In this document: positions 21,741-35,105 of the stretch, piece after piece
Layout of the letters: each line of letters begins with the position of its first letter
How positions within the stretch are numbered: the first letter of the stretch is position 1
Assembly (NCBI RefSeq): GCF_009730915.1
Contig: NC_052479.1
Span: 20,362,027 to 20,426,026 of the forward strand
Direction: 5' to 3'
DNA: 64,000 bases
Origin: Dioscorea cayenensis subsp. rotundata
Taxonomy: Eukaryota; Streptophyta; Magnoliopsida; Dioscoreales; Dioscoreaceae
Translations under genes and position numbers: made by a program
Notes under the pieces: generated by a model
Told to the model about the DNA's origin: nothing
Seen by the model: only the letters and a program-made list of their open reading frames with translations
Databases searched by the model: none

Positions 21741-24190
21741 GTTGGAGAAAAAGATGAGAAGGTAACACAATTGTGGATGAATACAGCAAAAGTTGTTGTG
21801 TTACAGGCCCTTGTTGTCTGAATTGTATTTCAAGGTATAGCATTAGCAGAAGAGCAATCAATTTATTAGATGAAATAAATCGGTTGAAAGGAGAACAATC
21901 AAATGTCTCATTCATAGAGCAACACCCTCCTCATCCAGTCTCTGAATCATATAGAACAGTGGGGAAAGAAATCAGCTCCAATGTTGATATTGCTCGCAAT
22001 TATCTGGCAGATGAAACAGTCGGTATAATTGGCATATGGGGCATGGGGGGTGTAGGCAAGACCACACTCTTGAAAAAAATCAGGCAGTCATTGTTAGGTG
22101 ATGCAAACATGGGATTCAATCCGTTATTTATCGAAGCTTCGAAAGATATTCAGCTGGAAGAACTTCGAAAACAGATTGCTGAAAGGTTGAAGTTGGAATC
22201 TTCTGCTGGTAAAGATGACATCTTTGATGTTTTAAAAATTAGCAACTTTGTATTGCTCTTGGATAATATATGGGAAGAAGTAGATCTTATTGCTCTTGGA
22301 ATTCCCCATCCTTATAGCGACGATAATTCCACCAAACAATATAAACACAAAGTGATTTTCACTACTCGATCTGAAGATGTGTGTGCCAAGATGGGTGCAG
22401 GAGAAAATACCATCAAAGTGGAATGCTTGGAATCAGATGAAGCATGGGATCTTTTCAAGGACAATGTAAATCTAGCTGTTATCGAGTCAGATGAATAGTT
22501 TAAAGAAATAGCATGGCAGGTGATGGAGAAGTGTGGTGGTTTGCCACTTGCTCTGAAAGTGGTTTTTAAGGCCATGTCAAACAAAAAATCTGTCCAAGAT
22601 TGGAAATTTATGTTGAACTCGATAAAGAATTCAGGCACTGAAGTAGTTTAAGGTGTGCAGGAATCATTGCTTCCAATTTTGAAATTCAGTTATGATAATC
22701 TAACTAATGATTTCAAGGAGTGTTTCTTATCTATTTGCATGTTATGGAGGACAACATAAACTGAGTATTATAGAGTTTTTGATAGGATTAGGCTTGATTG
22801 GTGATTTTTGACAATTTGCAAGAAGCTTATGGCACAGGAGAACATATCCTCAAGACTCTAGAGGAATCGTGTTTATTGTCTTCTGATGATGATGATGTTG
22901 TGAGGTTAGCATGATGTGTAATTTAGGAGATGGCGCGTGTGGATAGCATCAGACTCGTGGGAGTAAGAAGATTAAATGGATAGTGAAAAACTTATGATAG
23001 GTACCACTGCTCGATGAAATAACATCAATGCAAGCAGAATTGGAGATTTGACTAACAGAGTGATTATAGAGTGGCAAGGTGAGCTTTTGCCAATTTTGTC
23101 TCCATCGATGTTCGATTTGTTGTGTTTAATGATAGAATTTAATTCTTGTTTCCAAAAATATTCCCCGAAGGATTTTTCAAGACAGATGCCAAATTTGAAA
23201 TATTTGGATCCTTTCATACACCGGTATCGAAGAGCTCCAGAAGGACTTCAAATGTTTGGTTGATTTGCAATATCTAAACATTTCATCCACAAATATCTCA
23301 TCACTTCCAAAGGAGTTAGTATCTTTGAATAGATTGCAATATTTGATATGCAGAAATTTGACAGGGCTTAGCAAGGTAGACCTAGAAGATCTCATGTCAA
23401 GATTACTAGGGTTGAAGGTCATCACATATATCCATCGAGGTGGGTAGACCGGAACAGCTTAAAGAAAATTGAAGAAACATGTCAAAGCCATAGGAATTCG
23501 AGTAGTATCAAAAGAGGTTCTCCAACAGCTCTCATGTTTCCCAATATCTTGGCTATGTCTATACAATGTGGATATCACTCTCTTTCATTTGACACTTTAA
23601 GTTGCAAAAATCATGGATTCTTGCATCACTACAAATTAAATCATGCACACACTTGGAGCAGATTGTGATGAATGGAAGTGGGAGTCATCTCAAACACCTC
23701 TTTATCAGTGATGTCAAAAAACTAGCAAACATTATTTGGAAAGATCTATCCCCTCCAGAATCTTTTCATGTGTTGAAGCAGTTATATATAGTGGAATGTA
23801 ATTTTGATAATTTAGCTTGGATCCTGCAGCTCCCGTGGCTATCTGATTTACATATAAAAGATTGTGCAAAGATAGAAATGTTGTTTTAGATCGAGGAGAG
23901 AGAAATCCAACAACAAGAAGTCTCCGAACACCGCCCAACATTCCCTGCTCTGGAATATTTATATTTAATAAACCTACCAAAATTAGTGAGCACAAGCAAT
24001 TTTGCATTGGAATTCCCTCAACTTTCATGGCTTCAAGTGCATCAATGTTTTAATCTGAAGAAGTTATCATTGAAGAGTGGCATTAACAACAATCAAAGAA
24101 GTATAACCATTGCTTGTGAGAAAGAATGGTGGGAAAGCTTAGAGTGGGATGATGGCACCATCCCATCTCACCTTTCGCCATTTTTCCGTC
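21741..24190 (+). pseudogene. NLR pseudogene B, exon 2 (NB-ARC and LRR)
   Basis: The exon starts after a tttaaacag acceptor (21740). Seen in order: linker; VGIIGIWGMGGVGKTTL with P-loop at 22040-22066; RNBS-A region FIEASKDIQLEELRKQ; kinase-2 FVLLLDNIWEEVDL (about 22248); RNBS-B KVIFTTRSEDVCAKMG (about 22351). TAG at 22496 stops the frame. The same frame then goes on with CGGLPLALKVV (GLPLAL motif, about 22540), a second stop at 22649, and frameshifts through the MHD region (about 22905). LRRs follow (PNLKYLD, LVDLQYLNISSTNISSLP, IVMNGS) to about 24190. The family is RPS2/RPS5-type CC-NBS-LRR. At least two stops and several shifts make it a pseudogene. Confidence 0.93.
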
Positions 24191-24455
24191 AAGGTAAGTT
24201 TCATGCTTTTCTTTTATTATTTCCAACTTCACACTGTGGCTTCATGAATGTTAAAACAAGTTCTATTCGTTAATCAATTGCTATAACATAAGGATTTTTT
24301 TTTTATATAATTATAGAATTCTTTTTTACTGTTCATGCTACGTTCCTTTAATATATAAATATATATATATATTAGGAGCTTTAAAATTCATTATATCTGC
24401 ATTATTAACTCGATAAGATCTCAATTTGGAAGGGGCATTTAATGGGGCATATGTA

Positions 24456-24825
24456 GGGTAAATTTTTTAGTGAGTCACTAAACTTTGGCTCATTTTCACT
24501 TTGATCACTGAATTTCAATTTGTATCAATTAGTCACTCAACTTTAATTTGATTTCAACCGGTAATAAATCAAGATTTCAACGATTGATCATAGCATGGTT
24601 GTCTCAAAAATCTAAGTCGACTCCTCCTATCATTACATTATTAAGTCTATTAGAGATGTCCACGCTCATCGAAAGACAGCGCATCATTCGTTTGAGGTTG
24701 AAATATCTTGATTTACTACGAAGTGAAATGAAATTAAAGTTGAGTGACCAAATTGATACAAATTGAAGTTCCATGATCAAAGTGAAAATGAGCCAAAGTT
24801 TAGTGACTTACTAAAAAATTTACCC
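24456..24825. mobile_element. MULE-type MITE with 10 bp target duplication
   Basis: The 370 bp element has inverted ends of about 100 bp beginning gggtaaattttttagtgag on the left and, in reverse complement, gggtaaattttttagtaag on the right. GGCATATGTA flanks it exactly (24446-24455 and 24826-24835). The paralogous flank of A near 3620-3640 (aacttatgtatgtctctttcc) is the empty site. There is no transposase, so it is a non-autonomous element mobilised in trans. Confidence 0.95.
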
Positions 24826-25633
24826 GGCATATGTATGCCTCTTTCTCTGCTTTAATATCATGTTTGAATGTTAGTTTATCTATAGTTTATCAATATGCAC
24901 CCATTATAACACCAATAATAATTGGATTACTATTATTAAACGCAAGGACAATGTTGAAAGCATGGAACAATATGTACAAGTATGTAATTAAAACTAGGGA
25001 CATTAACTTATTAAGAATGATTAATTTGCTGAATACTTTTGTCTTTACAGGATGAGAATCCTAATGAATGCACGACTAGTGGAAGTGAATGAAAGGTCTT
25101 TGAGTTTTCTATGTTTTTTGTCTGCACAAGTTAAGAGATCATCTCATGCTCAAACCAAGTAAGATCAATATTTATTAGGAGAAAATGTTCTTTTCTTCTC
25201 CTCTCTTTTTTGTTTTCACATTCAATGTGTAACTTATAACATTGAGAAATCATGTCACTCATTTGACAGGTCTTTAATTTCTTGGGTTTTACATCTCAAA
25301 AGCTTATCGAACTACAACTTCTCTTTGCGATTAATCATTGATCTACCAAAAGTTCTTGTGAAATTATGCTCTAGATTGCTTGTGTTGTTTCTAGTTTTTC
25401 TTCTCAAATCTAAACACTTTTCATTGGTTTTTTTATTTATGCGAGTGTACTAAAGACATTATTATTATTTGGTTTTACAAGTTTGAGGTTTGTTTACCAT
25501 TATTATCTTTTTGTATTTTTCTAAGTTAAGTCTGGCTTGAAAGTTGATCGATTGAAGACATCAATAGTTGGGTTGTATCTTTTATTCAAACTATATTTTC
25601 AAGTAAGTTGTTCTTTGTTAGCATGTTGGAAGC

Positions 25634-25671
<38 letters not shown>

Positions 25672-25913
25672 ATATTATTTATTTGTTATTTTTCACTTGC
25701 ATATTGCTAAGGATTAATTGTGGACTTTGTCTAACTTTTTAAAAGCCTTAGTTTTTGTTAATGTCTGCAGAATGGTCTAAAAATGAGGGGCTTTCAGACC
25801 TAACTTTGTTTTTGGTGTTACTATTGTGATATTTTTTTTTTTGTATTTTTTTCTCTTTTTTTCTTTTGGCAGGTTAAAGAGCAAAACAAAGGCAAAAGAA
25901 GGTGTTAATTGAT

Positions 25914-26146
25914 AAATGTGTGTTTTTTTACAAGAGGAGTGGGGGACCCGCTAAAAATCGTCGGGGCTGCGCAAGCCTCAGGTGGAGTAGGGTGGGGAGG
26001 GGCTCGAGCAGCACGTGGGTCATGGGACCACCCGCACAACCACCGCTCACGTCTCAGAAATATGCCTCGGCTGAGGAATCGAACTCTGCCACTCAGGCAG
26101 AGTCCTATCGGCGACCCGTGTACCAATAGACCGTGTGATAGTTGGC
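25914..26146 (-). mobile_element. tRNA-derived SINE with 9 bp TSD
   Basis: On the minus strand the element starts near 26146 with a box A-like 'cacggtctattggtacacgg' (about 26135) and a box B-like gagttcgattcctc about 45 bp on, then a GC-rich body and an A-run at the 3' end (plus-strand t run at 25922-25928). TTAATTGAT flanks it at 25905-25913 and 26147-26155. It resembles the Au-SINE type found across angiosperms (recalled, not searched). It is absent from the paralogous A flank. Confidence 0.85.
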
Positions 26147-27330
26147 TTAATTGATTGATTGGTGTTGCTACAGTTGGTAAAGCTATTTATGGAAAAGGAG
26201 GCTTTGACACTTCAAAAAAGAGTTTTCATTGAGATCAAGATACGTGAAGATTCTTTATCTATTTGGTAGTGATAGCAAGATTCTACTTATCAAGCCAAGG
26301 CAAACTTGTTCGAGGATCAAAAGTTTAATACCGGAATACTAAAGAAGCATTGGGTCTTTTTGTTTGCAATAATTTATGATAAGGTGATGTTTCTTCCACA
26401 CTAATTTAATTAGAGTTGAATTATTTTGCTTAGATATTCATGACACATTTTTAATAAGTGTGCTATGATATATTATTTATTTATTTTTCCTACATTATTT
26501 ATTTATTTATTTCTTTTTCTGTAGGTGTGGGCAAATGAGTTGCTAGCTTGCCAGTGGGAATGAAGTGCATGGAGCTTCTTTGAGAATAGCAAGTACTCTA
26601 ACAACTTGAGGATAACGAGAACCAGGTCATTGATCTCTTCGGAGATCCAACAACCTAATGATCAATCAAAGTTTTGATTTTGCATTGCTGCTAAAGAGCA
26701 TTAACAAATTCTCAAGTTGAATCCAGATTAGGGAACAAGATAGGATAAGTTTGGCAAGGCATAATTTTTATCGAGCGAACAATTAGATGAGGCAAAATTT
26801 GCACAGCTGAAAGATTATGTCATACTCATCAATATTTATTATATGATTGAATTGCTCATCACACATTGAGCAGTTTTTTTTTAAACAGAATTCATCACTT
26901 ATCCGATCATTAAAGACTGATGTATCCCTGTTGTCAAATGTCACCTCCATTCTCCAAATCTTTATTTAACCATTTGCCTGGTGTTTTTCATTTGTAACAT
27001 TATCATGTTTTTTTTTTTGGATAGATGATAAATTTACAAGACCTTTCCATTGCTTGGCAGATTTTCCTGTTTTTAATTTCCCTTGAAGACCTGAAGGTAC
27101 AAACATTTTGACAAAACACAACAATGAAAACAGAGTAGACAGTGAATAAGTTTACACGAAGCTCAATAGAAACCATTGTCAGATGAAAATATTCACAAAT
27201 CAAATGGCACAACAAGAACATTAACACTTTCACATATATAGATATAATTCCAGCAACAGTAGTGCAGGCACATATATAACAATGTCATATTCTCTTTTTC
27301 ATTTCATGCATTCACTCATTCATTCAATCA

Positions 27331-27834
27331 ATCATGAAATGGAATCTAGTTCTTAAAGATTCCTGACCCGTGAGACCATATTCCTCAATAACTCAACGTA
27401 TCATCGCTATTATTTACACAACTTAATTACACTCAACCCGTTCACTCCCTTTCGTCACAATCAGCCATAGGGTCTTCCCATTTTTGTCTATATAATGTCC
27501 CTGGTTTTCAATTGGATACAAAGCAAAGAAAACACCCTAAGAAACTCCTACAAGCCACTACAAGTTCTTTGGACTTGCAAGTACCAATATATACTGAATA
27601 GGCAAAAAGAACATTCCTGTACAGTCTCCACAAGGAAAACATAAACACAAGCCAAGTGGGCATTAATTTTTGCTCTAGCCCAAAAGGCAAACTAAACTAG
27701 CATTTCACTTCACATCTCCTGATTTAAGGGCGCTACTACACACTACAAAAAGTAATAAAAGGATGGATCTCTTAGCTTATTTACCTTTTTAGTATGTTCA
27801 AGGCGTTATAGTTTTACTGGGTATTTCTTGTGTG
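27331..27834. other. Boundary between NLR B flank and EDR1-like locus; no gene
   Basis: Probably the 3' untranslated or downstream part of the minus-strand kinase gene. No motif or element ends were recognised. Confidence 0.4.
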
Positions 27835-30800
27835 CTAAAAGGTAGGTTTTGCCGCATCATGATAAGCAGGGACAACAAGCCGTTGTTAAGACTTGAGAGC
27901 TGTTGTGAGATCCGCAAAGCAAGGCCTTAAGTTTGGATCTCTGCATGTTCATTTCACAAAAAGCAAAAGTTGAGAACAAAACAGAGTTAGCACAATTCTA
28001 CAATACCTATCTATATATAAATATATAAAAAAACTTAGGTGTTATGTATGAACAGTTCATATCATTATTAATATATAATGTGCTTACTTTTGCCAGCATT
28101 GCCAGATTATTTTGGCCACAAGAGGATCAACAGCTTTTGGAATCACGATCTTGGAAGCCAACATCACCCACCACCTGCATTGGGTTCATACCAGACCAAG
28201 GCATCCTCAAAGTTGTGAGTTCCCATAATATCACTCAAAAACTGTACACATCACACCTTGGATGGGAGGCCATCACAAGAGAACGGCTCAACTAACAAAC
28301 ACATCAATGAATGCCAAATGTCTAGGAAATGATAAGGCACTTAAGTGTAACTATAGATAACTATAGATATATCATAGATTATATAACCGAAGTAAACTAT
28401 AGATAATTCATTTTTAATTTATCATATGTTGTGTTTAACTTGTTCTTCTTTGTTAGTTTACTTCTGTTTCCTCAAGCTGTGTTGTTTCGCCTGTATTAGC
28501 TGTTGTGACAGCTCTCTTGTTAACAAAAACAAGAGGGTTTAATATAGAAAACTCACTTCTCATTTGATGGTTCATTGCCCAACAACTCTGCTCGCCATCA
28601 ATTTAGGCTGAAACAGAATAAGGACAGACTAGAAATAATACTCTCCTAAATGTGTAGAGCAAAGATTCGATCTTACCATTCCAGTGTTGACTTTTGATGA
28701 TAAAAATGTGCTGTGGTTCAACCTCGAGAGACCAAAATCACAGACCTGCATTACACTGATATCAAAAAGGCTATCAATGCAAACTAATAGAGTAATAGTT
28801 GATCAAGAAAATTAATGATGATATCCATTTATTATTCTATTCCAACATTTAAAAGGTTACCTTTCCCAAAACATACATAAATAAATTTGTTTGGCATGGA
28901 TGTTTGTATGTGACATTAAATTATATCTACTGGCTTCCTAAATAGATCACACTGCATAAAAGGAAAAACTAAAGATGAGCGCTATGGCCCAAAAGGTACA
29001 ACTTGAACTCTGCCCTGATATTTTTGATCAGTATTCATGGGAAAAGGGCTATACTCAGAATTTAGGACCTCTTAGCTCTAACTAGGAGCATAACCAATGA
29101 ACCAACATAAGTAACCAATCCCTATTAAGAAGGCAACACAGTGACAACACTAACAAAAAACCACAGAAAAACATGTGTATACACATAAGCATTAGACAAA
29201 CTAAGTTTTAGAATGAGAACAAGGATATGGATATCCCACGAGGTGCAATTCAAGCTTATGCAGATAGAAACACATTTAACTATATTTTTTGAAACAAAGC
29301 AGGACTAGTTTCAATTGGGCCCAAGAGGTATGACAATGATTGAAAGAGTGGAGGTAAACAATGAATGAAAAAGTTGATGTAAACTCACTTTTAACATTGG
29401 TCTTACTGGCATCTAATGAGACTAGAAAGACACCCACATATTTGAAGGAAAAAGCTAAAACAACTAAAACACACAGGCCAGCAGATAATGAACACCTAAA
29501 ACAACTAAATGAGTGATGTAAACCAAATGACTAATATTTAACAAAATCATGATTATAGACTGGGTGATGCAAGAATTGTTGGTCTGACCAGCATATTTTC
29601 TGCAAGTATGGGATATATAAAACTTCCTGTTGCCAGATCCATGCAAAAGTTCAGATGCCTTAGTAGGCAACTTACAAATAATATCTTACAAAACAAGTTA
29701 TCTATTCAAATTCCAGGACTTCAATACATCCCAGACATTGGGGAACCAAAGCAATCAAAATAGAAAGCTAGAATCCTTCTAATTTTTCCACATAACCACT
29801 AGTTTCTGATATAATAGCTTCAACAAAAACCCCCAAGCCCATTTTCTGCAGGCTGAAAATGTTACCAGCAATCAATCTAAGATGACACAATAAACAAACA
29901 TCCTATATAAATCCAAGGAGAATTGCTCCCAACAGTAGTGTGAACCCAAGTGATGGAAATTATGATCTTTTTTTTTATTATTCTACCAACTATGCCTGCA
30001 AGTGCACAACTCAATCAGTTTGAGACGAAGTTTTAAATTTTGGGCAAGGAACATTTTCCTATTACTTTCTGAATTACCTTAGCAGCTTTCCTTCATATTA
30101 AAAGCAGAACAAGTTTTAAAACCATTCCATGTATTCAAGGTTAGCAAAAATAAAATACCTTCATAGTCCAGTTCTCGTCAATTAATAGATTTGGTGATTT
30201 CAGATCACGATAGACAATTGTTGGTATGCTAGTGTGCAAGCAGTTCATGCCCTTAGCTTGTGGGACAACACAGAGGATCAGTTCACACGAGACTACTAAC
30301 CAAGAAATTATGAAAAAAAAAATAAACATACCACATCAACTACCATTTTGATTCTTCGCTTCTCCTCAATTTGTCTATTTGGTCGGTGAAGAATTCTGTA
30401 CAGACTTCCCCTTGATAAATCAAGTTGCATTTGAGTCAAGTGATGAAAGGAGCAAAAAAGACTTCTTAGTGGCACAATTTGAAATTCTAAAAGTAAATCC
30501 AGCAAATAATAAGTTTTTTTTTGGCTAATTCATCTCAAAACTCCATAAATACCTATATATCCTTTAAAACATTGTATTAAACTTTATACCCTTCAAATCC
30601 TCCATTATTTGCTCCACCAATTTTAAGTCGACAAGCCCATGCACGTCATATGGCTTCCATATGTTCAATTCTTGTTACATAACACAAATAACAAAAAGCC
30701 CACCCATAGTATCTGCTGTAAATGGCATGAAACCTAATACGATATGGCAGATTATGTTGATAGGTTTGGAGAATTACATACATAAAGCTATAGGCTCAAG

Positions 30801-31645
30801 TTGCACTGTTCATGTAGAAAAAGGTGAAAGGTTAAAAATACACTGGTAACCTAACCAAATACAAATACAAAGGCATACAGTTCCTCTAACACCCCAAAGT
30901 GCAAGAATTTATGAATAAAAGCGAGAAAAGGATGGGCTTGGTCCATTGGGTACAAAACCAATGACAGAATGAAGCTCAATTGCCTTCAAACAATAGGTGT
31001 TGAATACAACTCTGCTGCTAGTCCATTACTAGATTCTACCATGAAATCTAAAATGTGGAGATGGGAAAGTTCTCTTAGAACTTTCAAGAAGATGGTACAC
31101 CCCATTCTTTCAAATTATCAGTGCACATGTGAGATCAGACCATTTTTGGGACAAAAGTTTATATAAAACCAAAAGACGGACCAACAAATGCTTTTGCAAT
31201 CAATTAGTAGGTGCACAAACAATGTCGGAACATATTTAATCTGAGTTCATGCCAATGACCACATTGAAACCAATTTAAGAAATTGCTAAATTTTTTGAAG
31301 TAAGAATAGCAAAATTTCGATTTTCTTTTATAGTACTCACTGGTTCAATTTTAAAGGGAAAAAGATTTTTCTTTTTACCTTAGAAGAAATTTTGAAAACA
31401 ATTGATAGGGTTGGGAGGGGCTGGTCACGCTCACCCATAAATAGAGCAACATTTGGATGCCACAACCTATGCATTATTTTCACCTAATGGAAAATAAAAA
31501 ATAAAACTCCCTCATCAAAACATAAAGTGGAAATATAAAATCATGTAATGATTACTCTAGAAAAACAAGTAATTTCTCTCGAAATTCATCTAAGGCATCT
31601 CCACCAAAAATCCTGGTGCAGGAAATTTCTTCACAATCACTTCCT
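27835..31645 (-). pseudogene. EDR1-like kinase domain exons
   Basis: Recognisable in order: EVIVKKF, the VAVKK lysine region, at about 31625 with a frameshift before [20 protein letters not shown] (30332-30440); [20 protein letters not shown] and [10 protein letters not shown] (30159-30256); CDFGLSRLNHSTFLSSK (28677-28745); [19 protein letters not shown], then MQVVGDVGF and, shifted, DPLVAKIIWQCW (28088-28300); DPNLRPCFADLTTALKS-stop (27835-27940). The catalytic HRD is YRD here; DFG is intact. These are CTR1/EDR1-class Raf kinase features. Confidence 0.9.
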
Positions 31646-32086
31646 AGTATTCATATACAGTACAGATAAATTATAACATCTTTTTTACGAAAAAGATGTC
31701 CAGATTTAAAAAATCAAACAAGATAAGAAAACTATTGATATATTAAATAGCATAATAAAGCAAAGATCCTTCACATAAAAAATAATAGGATCACCTAGAA
31801 CATCTTTTAAACACAAAAATTACCCAAACATTTCTTAAAGCAGCTATGTAGTGGATAAAATTAATGCTAATACAGTATTTTGTTGCTAATTGTTGTATGA
31901 CCTATTAAGGTGACCTCTTCTCACTAAAGACAAGCTCGCTTGTTTTTGTACGCATCACTTGTGATCACCGCCAAAGGACATGCTATGAAGAATATAGACG
32001 AAGAACAGCATATAGGGAAAAAAAACTAAGCAGTTGATTCAGTTGTTTATTAGCTTGTGAAGTAGTTTGGCCAATAAACGTCTTAC

Positions 32087-32936
32087 CATCTTGATGAAAT
32101 CTGGAGGAAATTTTCGATTTGTTGAACTCAAACGGACGACCACCATTGAAGGCACCATTCATCTTACTATCAGAAGTATCTCAGCCACTAGAACCATCAA
32201 GCAATGCCTTCCCATCTGCAGTTGATTGATGAGAAGAGGAAGCATTAAGATCATTCACTCCTATCTCTTTTCCTCGATAAAATTCCTTCCACATATTTAT
32301 ATTGCTTTCTGTTTGGAACCTCATTGCAAGCAGGGCGATTTTTCCAAATCAATGGATGTTGAGGCTTGCAGGTAATAAAGCAATGCTATCTCTGCGCCTC
32401 TGATACCCATGTTTTTTATTATCAGTAATTTTAGATGGTCCAGAAATTTTTCTGAGACCAATTTCTTGGAAAAGGTTCAGCTCAGCAAAAAGGTTTCTAG
32501 AATCTTCAGCATTCTGTAAACTTGGTACTATGCTGAGTTTCTCACTAACCGAATCATTAACATCCAAAGGTGCTACAACAATGACTTTCTACTTTGAAGG
32601 GAACTTATTTGGCTGAATAGAAGACAAGCCCTTTGCATTTGTACTTGAACTACTACCAAGTGTTATGGATGATGTTCCACTACTTGCAACAGAAGATACT
32701 AGTACTGCCTTCTCGTGCCTTGAACTTAGATATTATTATCGAATAATGAAGCTCCAAATCCATTTTCATATAATTGTTTGGATCCCGATAAGTCACCACC
32801 TAATTTATTTGTGGTCCAGGAATTGAAGTTTTCTGTGAATCTTGAATTACCTGAACTTAAGGGCACATCTTTTGCACTCACTACATCTACTGGAATAAGA
32901 GTGTAAGGGTCCGCCATGAGATCAACCAAGAATTCC
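32087..32936 (-). pseudogene. EDR1-like central exon
   Basis: Begins directly after TTTCTAG with EFLVDLMADPYTLIPVD, the end of the EDR1 domain, in phase with the preceding gAG|G junction. A long Ser/Asn-rich linker follows (SVSEKLSIVPSLQNAED; KISGPSKITDNKK) and the exon closes at a GATG|GTAAGA donor (32086). Stops occur in the linker (for example near 32725). Confidence 0.85.
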
Positions 32937-33613
32937 CTAGAAAAAAAAAGAACAAAAGAAGTGAGCAGTTAAAGAAGACATTAGGCATTGAGAATAAGAA
33001 AACGCCACATTATTGTTGTGAAAAGTATAATAAGTCTTCATTAACAATGACAAGAAGCATGACTTACACAAATACAACCAAAGTTTACCATACAAGAAAC
33101 AGATTTCACAACAATTCCTTTATTACTAACATAATTCAATTTTTTTCTCATTGAAGGGATACTGTGATCATACCAAAAAAAAAAAATCCAAATCATTTCA
33201 ACGCATTACAACTCTCAGTCAAATAAACTTTTGCATAGGCAATAGTATTAAACCAACCCTTCTGTGAAAGCAATTAAAAATGATGGGGAAATATATAGTT
33301 ATACTTATGCATGATTCCATGTTATGCAATGGCATACACAAAGCAAGCAGCATTTAAGAGAAGTACTTATAGCAAGTGGTAAAAGCTGTCAAATTCAACA
33401 AAAAAAAAGGGGAATTATTTGTGAAACCATAAAACATTTATAGATAAATGACAAAATACCAACGGCTCAATAACTTCTTTTTTTTTTCCCAAAAATGAGC
33501 TTTCAAGAATAACTTAGTTAACCCCAAATGTTATTATACAAGAACTCACAATTTTTAGCAGGTACTAATTAATCCTCTAAGAGTGACACTACTTAAAAAA
33601 CATAAGCACACAC

Positions 33614-34165
33614 CTTCCGGCATCTAATTTTATTATGTTAACATTGTCATCGTCAACCACAACGTACTGGCTTCCTTTGACTAACTTGCAAGGAACACCA
33701 ACTTTGTCTGCAAGGACCCGCATGGGTATGGTTTCATAACAAGGTAATAAAGAAAAAGGGCTTAAAGTACCATGGTGTTTATTGCATGGATGGTGTACCA
33801 GAATGTGGTGATAATAATGAAAGAAACCTCATTTTAGAATAGCAAGATGGCTGACATTGAAGAACAAAGCGCGATGACGAGATAGACCTAATTTTATGCG
33901 ACCAATAGGTAATACTCTTGTTTTGTAGTGACGTTAGATAGCGCTGTACTATTCTCCAACCATCTTGCTAACATGATACTAGCATCCTATACAGAGCCAC
34001 CCATATGCCCGGCTACAAGTTCAGATATTCTTTGAACTAAAATCCCTATTTCAGCAGGGTAGTCAAGCAGTATACACTGTGTTACTTGCTCTAACTCGAC
34101 CAAGTCATGATCAATAATATGATTGACAACAATAGCTTCAAACCCAAAATTTCCATTTTTTTAGA
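33614..34165 (-). pseudogene. EDR1 (peptidase-like) domain exons
   Basis: 34165-33860 reads FEAIVVNHIIDHDLVELEQ and LVQRISELVAGHMGGSV, then an in-frame TAG where the family has a residue, DASIMLARWLENS, a one-base shift, and LPIGRIKLGLSRHRALFF. 33735-33614 reads VLADKVGVPCKLVKGSQY and VNIIKLDAG before gtgtgt. The acceptor of the second piece is GCGG where GCAG would be expected. These strings are the conserved core of the EDR1 N-terminal domain. Confidence 0.9.
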
Positions 34166-35105
34166 GCCACTAGTGACGGAATCTTTCCTTCACTTGCAAA
34201 AACTGACAACCTAAGTACACCATAAAACCCATCCAAAACTGTGTCTTTATAATCAAAAACATTATACTTCTGGAAGCAAAAGATAGAAATACACTATTTA
34301 AAAATAACATACTAAAGAATAACATATGCACATAATTATCAAATTCAAAGGCATAAATAAGATGTGAAAGTGAGAGAAATCACACATGAAAAGGCAAAAG
34401 CTTATCTTGAAGGAATAAATGCAATTTGCAAAATCACCTACAGTTTTATCATAAATGAATGCGTTGATTTTCAAGCATTAGGCATAAGTATAGTCACAGA
34501 ATATTAGATTGAAAAAGATTTTTGAGATGGCAAAACATGTAGGCAAGCAAGCCGAAAATATGAAATCCTCCACTAATTGCACTGTCTTTTATTAATCATA
34601 GTGCAAACAGACGGGGGTTAAAAGTAGTGGGGGTCTAAACAAATTGGATGATCCTAAGGCTCAGGTCATCAATGAAGAGCAATGATATTGTAGAGTTCCC
34701 TCATGTAAAAAAGAGCCATATCTTCATAGAAAATTCAGGGTAAAAAATTGCTGACAGTCCAGTGTCACATCTGCCACTTTACAACTGCAAAGTTAATGAA
34801 CTTCAAATCATTGTCTTCTTCACATTCTAGATTGTGTAAGGTTATTGTTGAGAAAAAGATTTGAGAAACAAGGAAGTAAACAGGCCCAACAAAGATCAAT
34901 CACAATAAAAAGTAAAGTTGGCTTATTTTTTTACATCACTCTACCAATGGCCAGAGCCAACCCTAATTTCTCATAAAACTTCACAATTCCTCTCCAAAAC
35001 CATAATTTCTAAATTTCCTACTGTTCTTAAGCATATTCAAACCTAAATCGGATACTAAAACAAGAAAAATTCAAGCTCAAAATGAGCATGTAGAAAAGAA
35101 CTCAC

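Larger units (their letters stand above)
24191..27330. other. Downstream flank of NLR B (paralogous to flank of A)
   Basis: Non-coding. It carries, in order, a (TA) run at 24355-24372, the MITE, a 3' untranslated-like region collinear with 3710-4200 of A, a (TA)n run at 25640-25668, the SINE, and blocks collinear with 9500-10470 and 14900-15430. The open frames at 25902-26154 lie inside the SINE and are not genes. Confidence 0.65.

Noticed and set aside
22312..22638. 108-codon minus-strand frame
   Set aside because: Antisense shadow of the NB-ARC coding sequence.
25914..26146. Possible tRNA gene from box A/B motifs
   Set aside because: No cloverleaf or acceptor stem can be drawn, and the element has a TSD and A-rich tail, so it is a SINE.
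25902..26154. Three overlapping open frames of 73-81 codons
   Set aside because: They coincide with the GC-rich SINE body and are open on both strands because of composition. No domain is present.
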